DNA of 64,000 nucleotides from Clostridia bacterium (GTDB lineage Bacteria; Bacillota; Clostridia; TANB77; CAG-465). The stretch is from contig CAAHEI010000039.1 in NCBI GenBank assembly GCA_900772475.1, positions 1 through 64,000 on the forward strand, in the 5' to 3' direction. Under the pieces are notes generated by a model. It made no database searches. It worked only from the letters and a program-made list of their open reading frames with translations, and was not told the origin of the DNA. How positions within the stretch are numbered: the first letter of the stretch is position 1; each line of letters starts with the position of its first letter. Of the stretch, positions 16,426-26,124 are shown piece after piece. Both the position numbers and the translations under genes were made by a program.

Positions 16426-17436
16426 ATGGACAATGGCAATAAAAAAACAAAAATATTAATTATTGACGATGACGTCAATATGATGGAAATGATTTCTATT
16501 ATGTTAAAAAAATACAATTGTGATGTTTTAATGTATACAGAACCTGTATCTGCAATAGAAAAAATGAAATCAGATAAGTGTGATATTCTTTTAATCAATT
16601 ATTTTATGTCCCCAGTAAATGGTGATAAAATTGTGAAACTAGTACGCGAGTTTGATAAAGAAATATATATAATATTAATGTCTTCTCATTCTGAACTTAA
16701 TCCATCAATAGAATTAATGCAAAAATTAGATATACAAGCATACTTTGAAAAAAGTTCAAGATTTAATGAGCTAATTATGTTAATACAAGGTGGTATAAAC
16801 TACTTAGAACAATTAGAAAAAATAAAAAAATTCGCCTTGAAATTAGACAACTCCCTAATAGATTTTGCAAAAATACTTTTAAATACTATTGGAGCTAAGG
16901 ATCATTATACTGAAGAACATTCAGAAAGAGTATCTAAATTTGCAGAAAAATTTGGGGAATATTTAGGACTTGAAGATAAAAATATAGAAACACTACGAAC
17001 AGCTGGTTTATTTCATGATATTGGTAAAATAGGAATTACTGACTCTATTCTTCTTAAGGAAGGTAAACTAACTTATGAAGAGTATGAAATTATTAAATCC
17101 CATCCTGTAATTGGTGCAAATATTTTTGAAACATCCTCATTATTTAAGGATCTTGCTCCAATTATTTTGTCTCATCATGAAAGAATTGATGGAAGTGGAT
17201 ATCCCAACAAATTAAAAGCAAATGAAATTCCTTTTCTTGCAAAGGTACTCACTCTATGTGATTGTTTTGATGCAATAGTTTCCAAAAGACCGTATAAAGA
17301 AGATCACACCGTTGAATTCGGCTTGAGCCAAATTAAACAAGGAATTAATACACAATTTGATAAGGAACTTTCAAATAAATTTATTAAATTTGTAAAAAGT
17401 AATCGTAGAATAATTGATGAAATATTAGAAATATAG
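16426..17436 (+). CDS. Response regulator with HD-GYP domain, Asn at the phosphoacceptor
   Basis: This 336-residue protein has a receiver domain (about 8-120) and an HD-GYP domain (about 150-330). HD-GYP domains hydrolyse cyclic di-GMP; the metal-binding HD is at 197-198 (FHDIGKIG), then HP, and HHERIDGSGYP is at 250-260. In the receiver the acidic cluster Asp14-16 and switch Lys109 are present. The expected phosphoacceptor Asp is Asn58 (ILLINYFMSPVNG, with Gly at +8 as usual). It is therefore unlikely to be switched by ordinary Asp phosphorylation. No histidine kinase is adjacent. Confidence 0.9.
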   Translation: MDNGNKKTKILIIDDDVNMMEMISIMLKKYNCDVLMYTEPVSAIEKMKSDKCDILLINYFMSPVNGDKIVKLVREFDKEIYIILMSSHSELNPSIELMQKLDIQAYFEKSSRFNELIMLIQGGINYLEQLEKIKKFALKLDNSLIDFAKILLNTIGAKDHYTEEHSERVSKFAEKFGEYLGLEDKNIETLRTAGLFHDIGKIGITDSILLKEGKLTYEEYEIIKSHPVIGANIFETSSLFKDLAPIILSHHERIDGSGYPNKLKANEIPFLAKVLTLCDCFDAIVSKRPYKEDHTVEFGLSQIKQGINTQFDKELSNKFIKFVKSNRRIIDEILEI

Positions 17437-17460
17437 CATACTAATGTTCTAGTATGCTAT
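17433..17460. terminator. Bidirectional terminator
   Basis: An 11-bp perfect stem (17433-17443 with 17450-17460) surrounds a six-base loop between convergent genes. Confidence 0.85.
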
Positions 17461-17466
17461 ATTTAT

Positions 17467-18093
17467 TTATTCAATATAAATAGCCATAGGTTTTACTACT
17501 TTTTTAGAATCTTCTAAACAGTTTATAACATAACCTACAATATTTATTTTACATGACATTCTACTCAATAAATTAATATCTGCTTGCATTTTTTCTTTGT
17601 CATACCATATACATATATCATCAATTCTAAAGAAGCCATCCTTATTAGAATATTCAATGCTATCCTCATTTCTACTTTTATATACTTTTATATATCCTGT
17701 CTTTTCATAAATTCTACTTTTTTCATCTCTGTTTTTAATATTTTCTATTTTAGTTATTAATTTATGATAAAACCCAATATTTTTCATATCTGTAATATCC
17801 GATATATTTATATATTTTCTTTCCGTTTGAATATTATATGTCTCTCCATTATCAAAACCGATTCTAATTTTATTGCTAGTAAAATTCCCATTTTTTCTTT
17901 TACATATATCATTCTCTTTAAAAACTTCAAAATTATTACCATTTTCTATACATGGATCAAAGGCAACTTTTTTATTATTCGAATAGTTTTTTATAACTGA
18001 GTATTCAATTACATCTATATCAAAACCAATTTCTCCCATCGAAGCAAGAATTGTCCTTAAAAATGGTTTATCCAAATATATATAATATCTCAT
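17467..18093 (-). CDS. Conserved-looking hypothetical protein
   Basis: This 208-residue soluble protein has no domain I can name securely. It begins MRYYIYLDKPFLRTILASMG, which loosely recalls the YIYLD...ILA opening of DUF6414-type proteins. It contains ERKYINISDITDMKNIGFYHKLI in the middle, where an NISDIxDMKNxxFYxxL pattern looks conserved, and ends with KINIVGYVINC. No membrane segment or signal peptide. It lies between the HD-GYP gene (convergent) and the comEA-like gene, 29 bases after the latter. Confidence 0.5.
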   Translation of the reverse strand: MRYYIYLDKPFLRTILASMGEIGFDIDVIEYSVIKNYSNNKKVAFDPCIENGNNFEVFKENDICKRKNGNFTSNKIRIGFDNGETYNIQTERKYINISDITDMKNIGFYHKLITKIENIKNRDEKSRIYEKTGYIKVYKSRNEDSIEYSNKDGFFRIDDICIWYDKEKMQADINLLSRMSCKINIVGYVINCLEDSKKVVKPMAIYIE

Positions 18094-18122
18094 TTAATTC
18101 ACCTATTATTATATATGTTTTT

Positions 18123-18704
18123 TTAAATACATATATAATCTTTTATATTATCAAACTTAGATTCACCAATTCCCGGAACATTCATTATGTCTTCTATTTC
18201 TATAAATTTATTTTTGTTTCTATAATTTATTATTTTATTGGCGGTAGATTCCCCTATTCCATTTAAACTTTTAAGCTCTTCTTTTGTTGCAGTATTAATA
18301 TTTATTTTTTCACTATCATTAATTATTTCTTCACTTTCTTCTTCGTTATTACTGTTAATTAAATTATTGCTTTTTTTTGGTACAATTATTTTATCAGAAT
18401 CATTTAATTTTTGTGCTGGGTTAATCTTTGAAATATCGGCTTCATCAGTAAGTCCACCTGCAACATTTAGCAAATCCGTAATCCTAGATTCTTTTTTCAA
18501 GTAATATACTCCTTCTTTTTTTACTTCTCCAGAAATATAAACCCCTATTTTATCTTCAGTACTTGAAATATTTGTATTATTTATATAAAAAGATTCTTTT
18601 CTTTCCTTATCCTGAATAAAAATCGAGATACTCGAAGTTATAAGTATGATTATTAATATAATTTGTATTTTATACTTAATAAAAAATTTTTTTAATTTTA
18701 ACAT
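18123..18704 (-). CDS. comEA: ComEA-like DNA-binding competence protein
   Basis: This 193-residue protein has an N-terminal membrane anchor (about residues 11-30), an SLBB-type domain (IGVYISGEVKKEGVYYLKKE), a polar linker and a C-terminal pair of helix-hairpin-helix motifs (ININTATKEELKSLNGIGESTANKII, then IMNVPGIGESKF). This is the standard ComEA order for binding incoming DNA at the cell surface. I chose the ATG at 18704 behind AAGGAGGA; the longer frame runs antisense into dacF. No other competence genes are visible here. Confidence 0.85.
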   Translation of the reverse strand: MLKLKKFFIKYKIQIILIIILITSSISIFIQDKERKESFYINNTNISSTEDKIGVYISGEVKKEGVYYLKKESRITDLLNVAGGLTDEADISKINPAQKLNDSDKIIVPKKSNNLINSNNEEESEEIINDSEKININTATKEELKSLNGIGESTANKIINYRNKNKFIEIEDIMNVPGIGESKFDNIKDYICI

Positions 18705-18774
18705 ATAAATTCCTCCTTTTTGTTTATTTTTTATAGTTTTTAATATATAATAAATAGTATGTCCGAGGTGAAAA

Positions 18775-20022
18775 ATGAAAAACAAAAAAAATATTTTAAA
18801 AATATTTTTTATTTTATCTTTTATTTTTATATATTTTTTTACTTGTAGTATAACAAATGCAGCTACTAAAGATGAGAATTTACCAATGTTATACTGTAAT
18901 AATAACATTTTAATGGATGCTGAAACTGGAAATGTATTATTTGAAAAAAATGGATATTCTAAAATATATCCTGCAAGTACGACTAAGGTACTTACAGCTA
19001 TTTTAGTGTTAGAAAATTTATCTTTAGAAGAAAAAGTTGTTGCGTCGCAAAAAGCTATAAATTCTGTCCCAATTGGTAGTTCAGTCATGGGAATAAAACA
19101 AGGAGAGATATTTTCTGTAGAGAATCTGTTATATGGCTTAATATTACCTTCTGGAAATGACGCTGCAATAGTACTTGCCGAAGCCGTAAGCGGAAACGTA
19201 GATAATTTTGTAACTTTAATGAATTCAAAGGCTAGCGAAATAGGTTGTCTTAATACTCACTTTTCTAACCCTCATGGATTTTACGACGAATACCATTATT
19301 CTACTCCTTATGATATGGCCCTTATTCTAAAATACGCAATGAAATATGATGAATTTAGGAAAATAGCACAAACAAAGTCATGGGAACTTCCTATTACTAA
19401 TAAAACAGATACAACAAGAATATTAAAAAACAATAACAGACTTTTAGATAAAAATTACTCTATATTTTATCCATATGCATTAGGTGGTAAAACTGGTTAT
19501 ACCATAGAATCAAGGGGAACGTATATAGGATATGCAAAAAAAGATGATAAATTATTAATAGTTGGAAATTTTGATGGTTCTCAAAATATAAATGGAAAAA
19601 ACGCAAGATTTTTAGACGCAATTAGTTTATGTGATTATGGCTTTTTAAATTATGATAAAGAAAAAATTGTAAGCAAAGATTTATTTAATTTTATTTTTAT
19701 AGATGAAAATAACAATACAAGAAGTAAAATTTCACTTAAAAATGACATATATTCTTTAACGAAAAAAAATAATTATATAACCATTATCCCCTCACTTGAT
19801 ATATCTAATGTGGATAATATAAAAATTTCACTTAAAATACATGGAAACAATATAGACATTCAAAACAATTATGAAACAAAAAGTTCTATATCTACATATA
19901 TTTCTATACATAATATTTTTAAGATATATTTTCCATACTTAGCTTTATTCATATTAATTATTATATTATATATTTTGGTAAGAAAATTGAAAGATAGTTA
20001 TAGAAAAAATAATAGATTATAA
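18775..20022 (+). CDS. D-alanyl-D-alanine carboxypeptidase (DacF/PBP5-like)
   Basis: This 415-residue protein trims the terminal D-Ala of peptidoglycan stem peptides. It has a signal peptide (about 1-32) and the serine-peptidase motifs in order: STTK near residue 68, SGN near 130, and GGKTGYT near 240. The C-terminus has a beta-rich domain and a membrane-spanning helix (about 385-405), which is more substantial than the amphipathic anchor of many homologues. Ribosome binding site GAGGTG. The paired family members in spore formers act on cortex or vegetative wall. Confidence 0.92.
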   Translation: MKNKKNILKIFFILSFIFIYFFTCSITNAATKDENLPMLYCNNNILMDAETGNVLFEKNGYSKIYPASTTKVLTAILVLENLSLEEKVVASQKAINSVPIGSSVMGIKQGEIFSVENLLYGLILPSGNDAAIVLAEAVSGNVDNFVTLMNSKASEIGCLNTHFSNPHGFYDEYHYSTPYDMALILKYAMKYDEFRKIAQTKSWELPITNKTDTTRILKNNNRLLDKNYSIFYPYALGGKTGYTIESRGTYIGYAKKDDKLLIVGNFDGSQNINGKNARFLDAISLCDYGFLNYDKEKIVSKDLFNFIFIDENNNTRSKISLKNDIYSLTKKNNYITIIPSLDISNVDNIKISLKIHGNNIDIQNNYETKSSISTYISIHNIFKIYFPYLALFILIIILYILVRKLKDSYRKNNRL

Positions 20023-20080
20023 TAAAGAAAAGAAAATAAAAGAGAATATAATAGTACAATATACTAATAAACACCCTTTT

Positions 20081-20118
20081 ATCAGTCTGCTAATTACTAG
20101 CAGACTGATATTTTTATT
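20081..20118. terminator. Bidirectional terminator
   Basis: A perfect 12-bp stem (20081-20092 with 20098-20109) surrounds the loop ATTAC, followed by T-rich sequence, between the dacF-like and LCP genes. Confidence 0.9.
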
Positions 20119-20136
20119 TTATTAGGTATTGTAATC

Positions 20137-21102
20137 TTAATTGGTACTTATAGTTTCTGATGTAGAATCCGACGATTCTATTAATTTATTTTTTACCAAT
20201 TGTTTTGTTTTGTCTTTATCTAATACAAAATATGAGATATTATTAATATATTTTGCCTCTCCCGGTGCAATACATGAAGAAATATTTGCGGTATTTATTT
20301 TAATAACATCTGTAGAATATTTAAGTGCCTCTCTTGCCGTAATATTGGTATCAGTATTATTAAGTGCAACATTTACTAGGTCTGGAATTTTTGACAAATT
20401 TTTGGCCGACAACACTGTAGATATAAAGTTTTTAATAAATTGCTGTTGAACTTCAGTTCTTTGAAGGTCACCTCTCGCATACCCTGAGCCATCATTTCCC
20501 TTTCTATATCTTACAAATTGTTCAGCTTGTTTTCCATTTAATACTTGTGTACCTTTCTTCAAATTTATATGAAGATTTTGAGTTGGATCATCATATTTCA
20601 TTCTAACTGGCACATCCACTTCAACACCTCCAACTTTATCAACAATCTCTATTAACATTTTGGAATCAAATATTAAATAATAGTCTATATCTACTCCTAT
20701 TAATTCTTCAATTTGCTCCACAAAAGCTTGGGTATTTTTTCCTCTATAAAGTGCATTTAATTTGTGTCCAACACAAAGTTCATTATTAATATATGTGTCC
20801 CTTGGTATTGACATCATAGCGACTTTTCCTGTTTCAACATTATAATTTACATACATCATTGTATCAGTTAAAGTTTGATTTGTTCCACAAATTAGTGCAT
20901 TAATTTCGTTTTTCTTCTTCGTTAATACTTGGTTTTCTTTACTATTACCCCTTGCATCAATTGAATCCTCACCTATTATTCTATTCACTGTATAAACGCC
21001 TGTCCAAGCAATGATTCCAATCACAAAAATTACAACAAAAAAGCATGTAATCTCTTGATATATATTTTTCTTACTCTTCCTGTTCTTCTTATTATTACTC
21101 AT
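20137..21102 (-). CDS. LCP (LytR-CpsA-Psr) family protein, copy 2
   Basis: This 321-residue membrane protein has an N-terminal anchor (about 20-40) and an LCP domain with MMSIPRDTYI, KLNALY, LIEIVDKVGGVEVDVP, LNGKQAEQFVRYR and GDLQRTEVQQQFI. LCP enzymes transfer glycopolymers such as teichoic acids or capsule from lipid carriers to peptidoglycan, outside the membrane. It is a close paralogue of the gene 26 bases upstream, probably a tandem duplication. Both end the rarA-DUF5711-cvpA run. Confidence 0.92.
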   Translation of the reverse strand: MSNNKKNRKSKKNIYQEITCFFVVIFVIGIIAWTGVYTVNRIIGEDSIDARGNSKENQVLTKKKNEINALICGTNQTLTDTMMYVNYNVETGKVAMMSIPRDTYINNELCVGHKLNALYRGKNTQAFVEQIEELIGVDIDYYLIFDSKMLIEIVDKVGGVEVDVPVRMKYDDPTQNLHINLKKGTQVLNGKQAEQFVRYRKGNDGSGYARGDLQRTEVQQQFIKNFISTVLSAKNLSKIPDLVNVALNNTDTNITAREALKYSTDVIKINTANISSCIAPGEAKYINNISYFVLDKDKTKQLVKNKLIESSDSTSETISTN

Positions 21103-21128
21103 AAATCACTTTAAACCCCTTATGTATT

Positions 21129-22100
21129 TTAATAATTACTATTATCTAAACTATCATTTGGAAATTTAGTCTTTATAATATTTTGTGTCTCTGACTTATC
21201 TAAAATATAAAAAGACATCCAAGATGTTGATTTATCACCTACATCTTTTAATGTTCCTGGAGCTGTACACGAATATATTCCATTTATATCGATTCTTGAT
21301 ACATCTGTTATATATTTCGTAGCTTCCCTTGCAGTCATATTTGTTTCTGTATTTTTTAATGCTATATTAATCAAATCTGGTATTTTTGATATATTTTTAG
21401 CAGATATTACCTGTGATATAAATGATTTTATAAATTCTTGTTGAACCTCTGTCCTTTGAACATCACCCATTGGATAACCAACAGTCATATCATTATTATG
21501 TCTAAATCTCACAAAACCCTCAGCCTGTTCACCATTTAGTATTTGTTTCCCAGGTTGTAAATCAATATGTAAATCTTGACTTCCATCATCATATTTCATC
21601 CTAATTGGTACATTTATTTCAACACCGCCTATTGTATCAACCATTTCCTTTAACATTGTAGCGTCAAAAACAAGATAATAATCAATATTTACATTTAACA
21701 TATTTTCCACTTGATTTACAAGAGACATTAATCCTTTGTTTTGATACATATAATTTATTTTATACACTGAACTCATGGTTGGATTAGAAACAATTGAAGT
21801 ATCTCTTGGTATTGACATCATAGCGACTTTTCCTGTTTCAACATTATATTTTACATATATGATGGTGTCTGTTAGCTCTTGATTTTTACCACATACTAAA
21901 GCATTTATAATTTTTTTCTTTGGAGTTGAAAAACTATTTGTATCTTTACCTTCTTGATTTACAACCTCATCTTCGCCAATAACAGCATAATTAATTATAT
22001 ATATTCCCATCCATAAAACAATACTAATTACTGTAATTATTATAACTATAATAGTTGTAATTTGGATAAAATTTTTCTTATCCTTAACCTTTTTTGACAT
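21129..22100 (-). CDS. LCP (LytR-CpsA-Psr) family protein, copy 1
   Basis: This 323-residue paralogue of the next gene shares the membrane anchor and the motifs MMSIPRDTSI, MLKEMVDTIGGVEINVP, LNGEQAEGFVRFRHN and GDVQRTEVQQEFI. It should attach anionic glycopolymers to the wall. I chose the ATG at 22100 behind GAGGTG; a GTG at 22106 is inside that site. The start lies 10 bases after the cvpA-like gene. Confidence 0.92.
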   Translation of the reverse strand: MSKKVKDKKNFIQITTIIVIIITVISIVLWMGIYIINYAVIGEDEVVNQEGKDTNSFSTPKKKIINALVCGKNQELTDTIIYVKYNVETGKVAMMSIPRDTSIVSNPTMSSVYKINYMYQNKGLMSLVNQVENMLNVNIDYYLVFDATMLKEMVDTIGGVEINVPIRMKYDDGSQDLHIDLQPGKQILNGEQAEGFVRFRHNNDMTVGYPMGDVQRTEVQQEFIKSFISQVISAKNISKIPDLINIALKNTETNMTAREATKYITDVSRIDINGIYSCTAPGTLKDVGDKSTSWMSFYILDKSETQNIIKTKFPNDSLDNSNY

Positions 22101-22110
22101 ATGCACCTCT

Positions 22111-22746
22111 TTATTTTTTTATACTTCCATTTATAATTTGTACTAATAAGTTATTTTCATACATTACCTTTGTAATATTTGTTTTCTCAATTTTATTACT
22201 AAGGTTGCCTTTTACAATAGGCATTGGAGATATAAAAGCTATTGCAGCAAGAATTAAATAGATTATTACAACTGACTTTAGCCCTCCAACAGTTAATCCT
22301 CCAATTTTATTTATACTATTTAAAATAGGCAAATAAAAAACTGTATTCAATACACCTTTAAGAATAAATATTATTATCAAAGTAACTAAGAATATTGCTA
22401 TAAAACTTACTCCTTTTAATATAAAAGTTGTTACATTATCTGCTTGAGCATCTATTTGCTCTTCAGATATCACTCCATCTATTATTTTACTGTAAATGGT
22501 ATTTTTTTCTATTCCTTCCCTTTGCGCATCTATTGTACTTACTATACCTTTATGGACATTAATATATAAATCATTTCCAAATTTACTATTTTTTAAACAA
22601 TCTGCAATAGGGAATTGTAAAAAGAAAGATAGAACGATCGCAATTATAATTGCGATAAAATTCATCAATACATTTACTAAGCCCTTTTTATATCCAACGT
22701 AAGCGCCTAAAAATACAATTAAAATCAGTATAATATCTATAATCAT
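22111..22746 (-). CDS. CvpA family membrane protein
   Basis: This 211-residue protein has four predicted membrane segments: IIDIILILIVFLGAYVGY at the start, a second around 30-48, and two in the second half (AIFLVTLIIIFIL and VVIIYLILAAIAFI). The opening D-I-I-L-I...G-Y-K-K-G is typical of CvpA/colicin V production proteins, whose function in Firmicutes is unclear. It lies within the LCP operon, 17 bases after the DUF5711 gene. Confidence 0.8.
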   Translation of the reverse strand: MIIDIILILIVFLGAYVGYKKGLVNVLMNFIAIIIAIVLSFFLQFPIADCLKNSKFGNDLYINVHKGIVSTIDAQREGIEKNTIYSKIIDGVISEEQIDAQADNVTTFILKGVSFIAIFLVTLIIIFILKGVLNTVFYLPILNSINKIGGLTVGGLKSVVIIYLILAAIAFISPMPIVKGNLSNKIEKTNITKVMYENNLLVQIINGSIKK

Positions 22747-22763
22747 AATCTTTATCCCTCTTT

Positions 22764-24032
22764 TTATATATTTATATTATATATTTTATTTGAATATATC
22801 AAAGCCAATGTTTTTCCATTATTAAAAGCTACAATATTTTTTGGTGGAAAGTCTAACTCAATATTTTTTACCTCAATGCCCCATTTATTTACCACCTGCA
22901 AAAAGTCTTGATACACCAAATAATTAAGTACCTTGTAGCTTTTAAATATTTTTGGTGAATCTTCAATTTTTGTTATACTTATATTTGTATTATCAAATCT
23001 ATTTGATACAATAGAATATTTTCCTAAATTTTGCTGACTTAACTCTTTAGAAAGAGTGGAGTAATAATTATTTGATAAACTTACAAACATCATTTGAGAA
23101 GAATCAAAGTTATATATATCCGCTATTTTCTTTGTATCAATATTACATTTTACTATTCTATCATCCAATAACATTATAATATTTCGTTTTTGAATAGTCA
23201 AGTCATAAATGAAATTATTATCAAGCGTGGCAATTGTTTTAATTTGGTTATCATTTAAACTATCAATTATCGAAATAGTCAAACCTGATTTAAATGTATC
23301 AGTATTTGTTTGTACAATAATGAGCTGTTTAGCATTATTTAATATTTTCAAGTTTACAATTGGATTTGAAGATAAATATGCATTATATAAATTTTTACCT
23401 TTTTTTGAATATACCCCCAATACTTTTTTATAACCACTTGTAGAATACTCAACGACATAATTACCATCGCAATCTAGAAATATTTCATCAATTTGTCCAT
23501 CAATTTTAGTATTTAATATTTCTTTTTTATTCTCAAACAAATAAATTTTACCATTGGAATTATTTGATACAATCATAAAATTTTCTTTAATATAAATATT
23601 AGGTGTAAACTTTGAACTAAGTTCATATTCCCAATTTTTCTTTCCTCGTGAATTATATGTCATAATTTTTTGATTACTATAAATCAATAAATCAGAACAA
23701 TACTCATTATATATGTTTGAATCAGTTGATACAATGTCAATTTTATTTTTATCGTCTATCCCAATATTTCTATTCATACTTATACCAAACAGCGGTCCAT
23801 AGTTAAAGAAAATATATGTAATGAAAATAACTAATATAAAAATAATACAAGTAATAAAAGATTTTATCTTTGTATCGCTCTTTTCCCCTTTATTTTTTCT
23901 CACCTTTGATATTTCTTTTATTCTTTTGTCGCGTTCTTTCTTTTTTCTTTCTTTATAGTTATTTACTATTTTAATGCCTTTAGCTAACTCTTCATTATTT
24001 TTTTCAGAATTATTTATTCTTCCTTTTCTCAT
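22764..24032 (-). CDS. DUF5711-like membrane-anchored beta-propeller protein
   Basis: This 422-residue protein has a highly charged cytoplasmic N-terminus (about 1-55), one membrane span (about 58-78), and a long extracellular part made of repeated short beta strands (LLIYSNQKIMTYNSRGKKNWEY, FMIVSNNSNGKIYLFENKKE and so on). The strands resemble a WD40/PQQ-like propeller. The plan fits the DUF5711 family of clostridia. Its start overlaps rarA by 23 bases. Role unknown; neighbours suggest the cell envelope. Confidence 0.65.
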   Translation of the reverse strand: MRKGRINNSEKNNEELAKGIKIVNNYKERKKKERDKRIKEISKVRKNKGEKSDTKIKSFITCIIFILVIFITYIFFNYGPLFGISMNRNIGIDDKNKIDIVSTDSNIYNEYCSDLLIYSNQKIMTYNSRGKKNWEYELSSKFTPNIYIKENFMIVSNNSNGKIYLFENKKEILNTKIDGQIDEIFLDCDGNYVVEYSTSGYKKVLGVYSKKGKNLYNAYLSSNPIVNLKILNNAKQLIIVQTNTDTFKSGLTISIIDSLNDNQIKTIATLDNNFIYDLTIQKRNIIMLLDDRIVKCNIDTKKIADIYNFDSSQMMFVSLSNNYYSTLSKELSQQNLGKYSIVSNRFDNTNISITKIEDSPKIFKSYKVLNYLVYQDFLQVVNKWGIEVKNIELDFPPKNIVAFNNGKTLALIYSNKIYNINI

Positions 24033-25269
24033 AATTTTTCTCCCATTTTTTTGGATTATAATATACTTTATCCTTTAACTCATCTGGTAAATATTGTTGT
24101 TTAACATATCCATTTTCAAAATCATGAGGATATTTATATCCTACACCATATCCAAAGTTTTCCATTCCACTAATTTCAGCATTTCTGATGTGCATTGGAA
24201 TTTTTCCAACATCCATGTTTTTGACATCTTCTATAGCTTGGTTTATTCCTAAATAACTTGCATTGGATTTTGGACTCATAGCAACTTCTACAGCAGCTTG
24301 TGCAAGTATAATCCTTGCTTCTGGCATACCTATTTGATGAACAGCTTGCATTGCCGCTACAGCCACAATTAAAGCTTCATTATTTGCTGCTCCTACATCC
24401 TCTGATGCTTGAATAACAATCCTCCTTGCTATAAACATAGGATCTTCGCCTCCTTCAAGCATTCTTGCTAAATAATGTAGTGTTGCATCCGGATCAGAAC
24501 CTCTCATAGATTTTATAAAAGCACTAATTGTATCATAATGAGAGTCATCTGACTTATCATATATAACCTTCTTTTGCATAATACAGTTTTTTATAACATC
24601 CATGTCTATAACTATCTTTCCATCTTCATTCATATTAGTTGTTATAACTGCAAGTTCTAAACTGTTTAGTGCACCCCTTACATCTCCATTAGAAATATAT
24701 CCTAAATATTCTAAAACTTCATTTTTTATATCAAGGTTATATCCTCCAAGTCCATTTTCTTTATCAACTATAGCCGCTTTTAAAATTTTAACAATATTGT
24801 CCTTTGAAAGTTCTTTAAATTTAAATACAGTTGATCTTGAAAGAAGAGCTTTATTTACACTAAAATATGGATTTTCAGTCGTGGCACCAATTAAAATTAC
24901 AGTACCCTTTTCAACATAAGGCAAAAGTGCATCCTGCTGTAACTTGTTAAACCTATGAATTTCGTCTACAAAAAGTATTACTCTACCAGTTGGATTTAAA
25001 AATATATTCTGAGTTTCTTCTACAATTTTTTTTATATCTGCAACACCTGCAGATGTTGCATTGATACTTTCAAATTTATTTTTAGTTGTATGTGCAATTA
25101 TTCTTGCAAGGGAAGTTTTGCCACATCCGGGTGGTCCCCAAAATATTGCAGATGTTAATCTATCTGACTTTATAAGTCTATATAATAATTTATCTTTTCC
25201 TACAATTTCATCTTGACCATAGAAATCGTCAAGTGAAGTAGGCTTCATTCTATATGCTAATGGTTCCAT
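24010..25269 (-). CDS. rarA: Replication-associated recombination protein A (RarA/MgsA)
   Basis: This 419-residue AAA+ ATPase acts at stalled replication forks. N-terminal MEPLAYRMKPTSLDDFYGQ, Walker A GPPGCGKTS at 45-53, Walker B VILFVDEIHRFNK, sensor GATTENPYFSVN, and the C-terminal region with ASEDVGAANNEAL and YLGINQAIEDV are all typical. Length is normal. It is the first gene of a five-gene minus-strand run, with a GAGGGAT ribosome binding site. Confidence 0.96.
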   Translation of the reverse strand: MEPLAYRMKPTSLDDFYGQDEIVGKDKLLYRLIKSDRLTSAIFWGPPGCGKTSLARIIAHTTKNKFESINATSAGVADIKKIVEETQNIFLNPTGRVILFVDEIHRFNKLQQDALLPYVEKGTVILIGATTENPYFSVNKALLSRSTVFKFKELSKDNIVKILKAAIVDKENGLGGYNLDIKNEVLEYLGYISNGDVRGALNSLELAVITTNMNEDGKIVIDMDVIKNCIMQKKVIYDKSDDSHYDTISAFIKSMRGSDPDATLHYLARMLEGGEDPMFIARRIVIQASEDVGAANNEALIVAVAAMQAVHQIGMPEARIILAQAAVEVAMSPKSNASYLGINQAIEDVKNMDVGKIPMHIRNAEISGMENFGYGVGYKYPHDFENGYVKQQYLPDELKDKVYYNPKKWEKNYEKRKNK

Positions 25270-25313
25270 ATAATCCCTCTTTTTTGTATAATTTTACTTA
25301 TTTATTATATAAT

Positions 25314-25351
25314 AAAACCTAACTATTAGCAATAGCTAATAATTAGGTTTT
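25314..25351 (-). terminator. Terminator of the DUF4190 gene
   Basis: A stem of AAAACCTAA with TTAGGTTTT (25314-25322, 25343-25351) encloses a second stem ATTAGC with GCTAAT. Confidence 0.7.
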
Positions 25352-25420
25352 TACATAGTTTATTTCAAAAGATTAAAATAACAGGAGTAAAAAATTATAA
25401 TATATAAGAAACATATATTT

Positions 25421-26020
25421 TTAATACATTGAAACTTCAACAACTTTAAATGTAGCATTTTTCATTGTTTCAACTTTATCTGAAGATACATATGTAAATA
25501 TTTTAAATTCTTGTGTTTGTCCAGACGTTAAATCATTTGCATAAACATAACCATCATCAATTCTTGCTCCTGTACTATCTACAGCTTCTATATGAATGCT
25601 AAATGATTTTTTATCAGATGTTTTATTTTTTACTTTAACCTTTAACTCTGTACTTGTTATTCCATATTTGCCAACACTAACTTCAAAATTTCCTAAATTT
25701 ACATCTACATCATTTTTTAGAATTTCTTCTGTACTATTTCCAACTGCTTTATCTAATTCTTTACTTGTTTTATCAAGTGAATTAGATAAACTATTTTGCA
25801 TTGACACAGTAATAATTACTGTGAAAACTGCAAGAATTATTGCTGCTGCAGCTTTTCCACTTCCGGCCTTTTTTACTAATGATATAATTCCAAATATGAA
25901 CGCTATAATTGCCATTATAAACGATAAATTATTTATAAATGGAATAAATGAAGTACAAATACCTACTATTCCTAAAACCATACCAGCAGTAGCAAGTCCA
26001 CTTTTCTTTTTTTCTTCCAT
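25421..26020 (-). CDS. DUF4190-type membrane protein with C-terminal beta domain
   Basis: This 199-residue protein has two closely spaced membrane segments with Gly-rich turns (GLATAGMVLGIVGICTSFIPF, then a second ending at SLVKKAG), which is the DUF4190 pattern. A third hydrophobic stretch follows (AAAIILAVFTVIITVSM), then an extracellular domain of about 110 residues rich in beta strands (TSTELKVKVKNKT, SFSIHIEAVDSTGARI), resembling FxLYD/DUF4352-like folds. I chose the ATG at 26020 behind GGAGG. Its promoter overlaps a dyad shared with the divergent HTH gene. Confidence 0.7.
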   Translation of the reverse strand: MEEKKKSGLATAGMVLGIVGICTSFIPFINNLSFIMAIIAFIFGIISLVKKAGSGKAAAAIILAVFTVIITVSMQNSLSNSLDKTSKELDKAVGNSTEEILKNDVDVNLGNFEVSVGKYGITSTELKVKVKNKTSDKKSFSIHIEAVDSTGARIDDGYVYANDLTSGQTQEFKIFTYVSSDKVETMKNATFKVVEVSMY

Positions 26021-26083
26021 AAAAATTCCTCCAATCAAAATTAATTTTTAAATAAAAACTACAAATACTATTTATATATTCAC

Positions 26084-26112
26084 ATTATACAATATATGTA
26101 ATTTTTTGTCAA
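26084..26112 (-). promoter_or_regulatory. Promoter of the DUF4190 gene
   Basis: On the minus strand a perfect TTGACA (26107-26112) and TATAAT (26084-26089) are 17 bases apart. The dyad at 26111-26124 touches the -35. Confidence 0.85.
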
Positions 26113-26124
26113 CGATACGTCGTT
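26111..26124. promoter_or_regulatory. Candidate operator between DUF4190 and HTH genes
   Basis: AACGATACGTCGTT has inverted arms AACGA and TCGTT. It overlaps the -35 of the DUF4190 promoter and lies just upstream of the HTH gene's -10 (TATAAT, 26147-26152), whose -35 is poor. It is therefore a plausible site for the HTH protein. Confidence 0.5.

Noticed and set aside
18705..19088. N-terminal extension of the ComEA-like frame
   Set aside because: It runs antisense to the 5' end of the carboxypeptidase gene, and the ATG at 18704 has a strong ribosome binding site.
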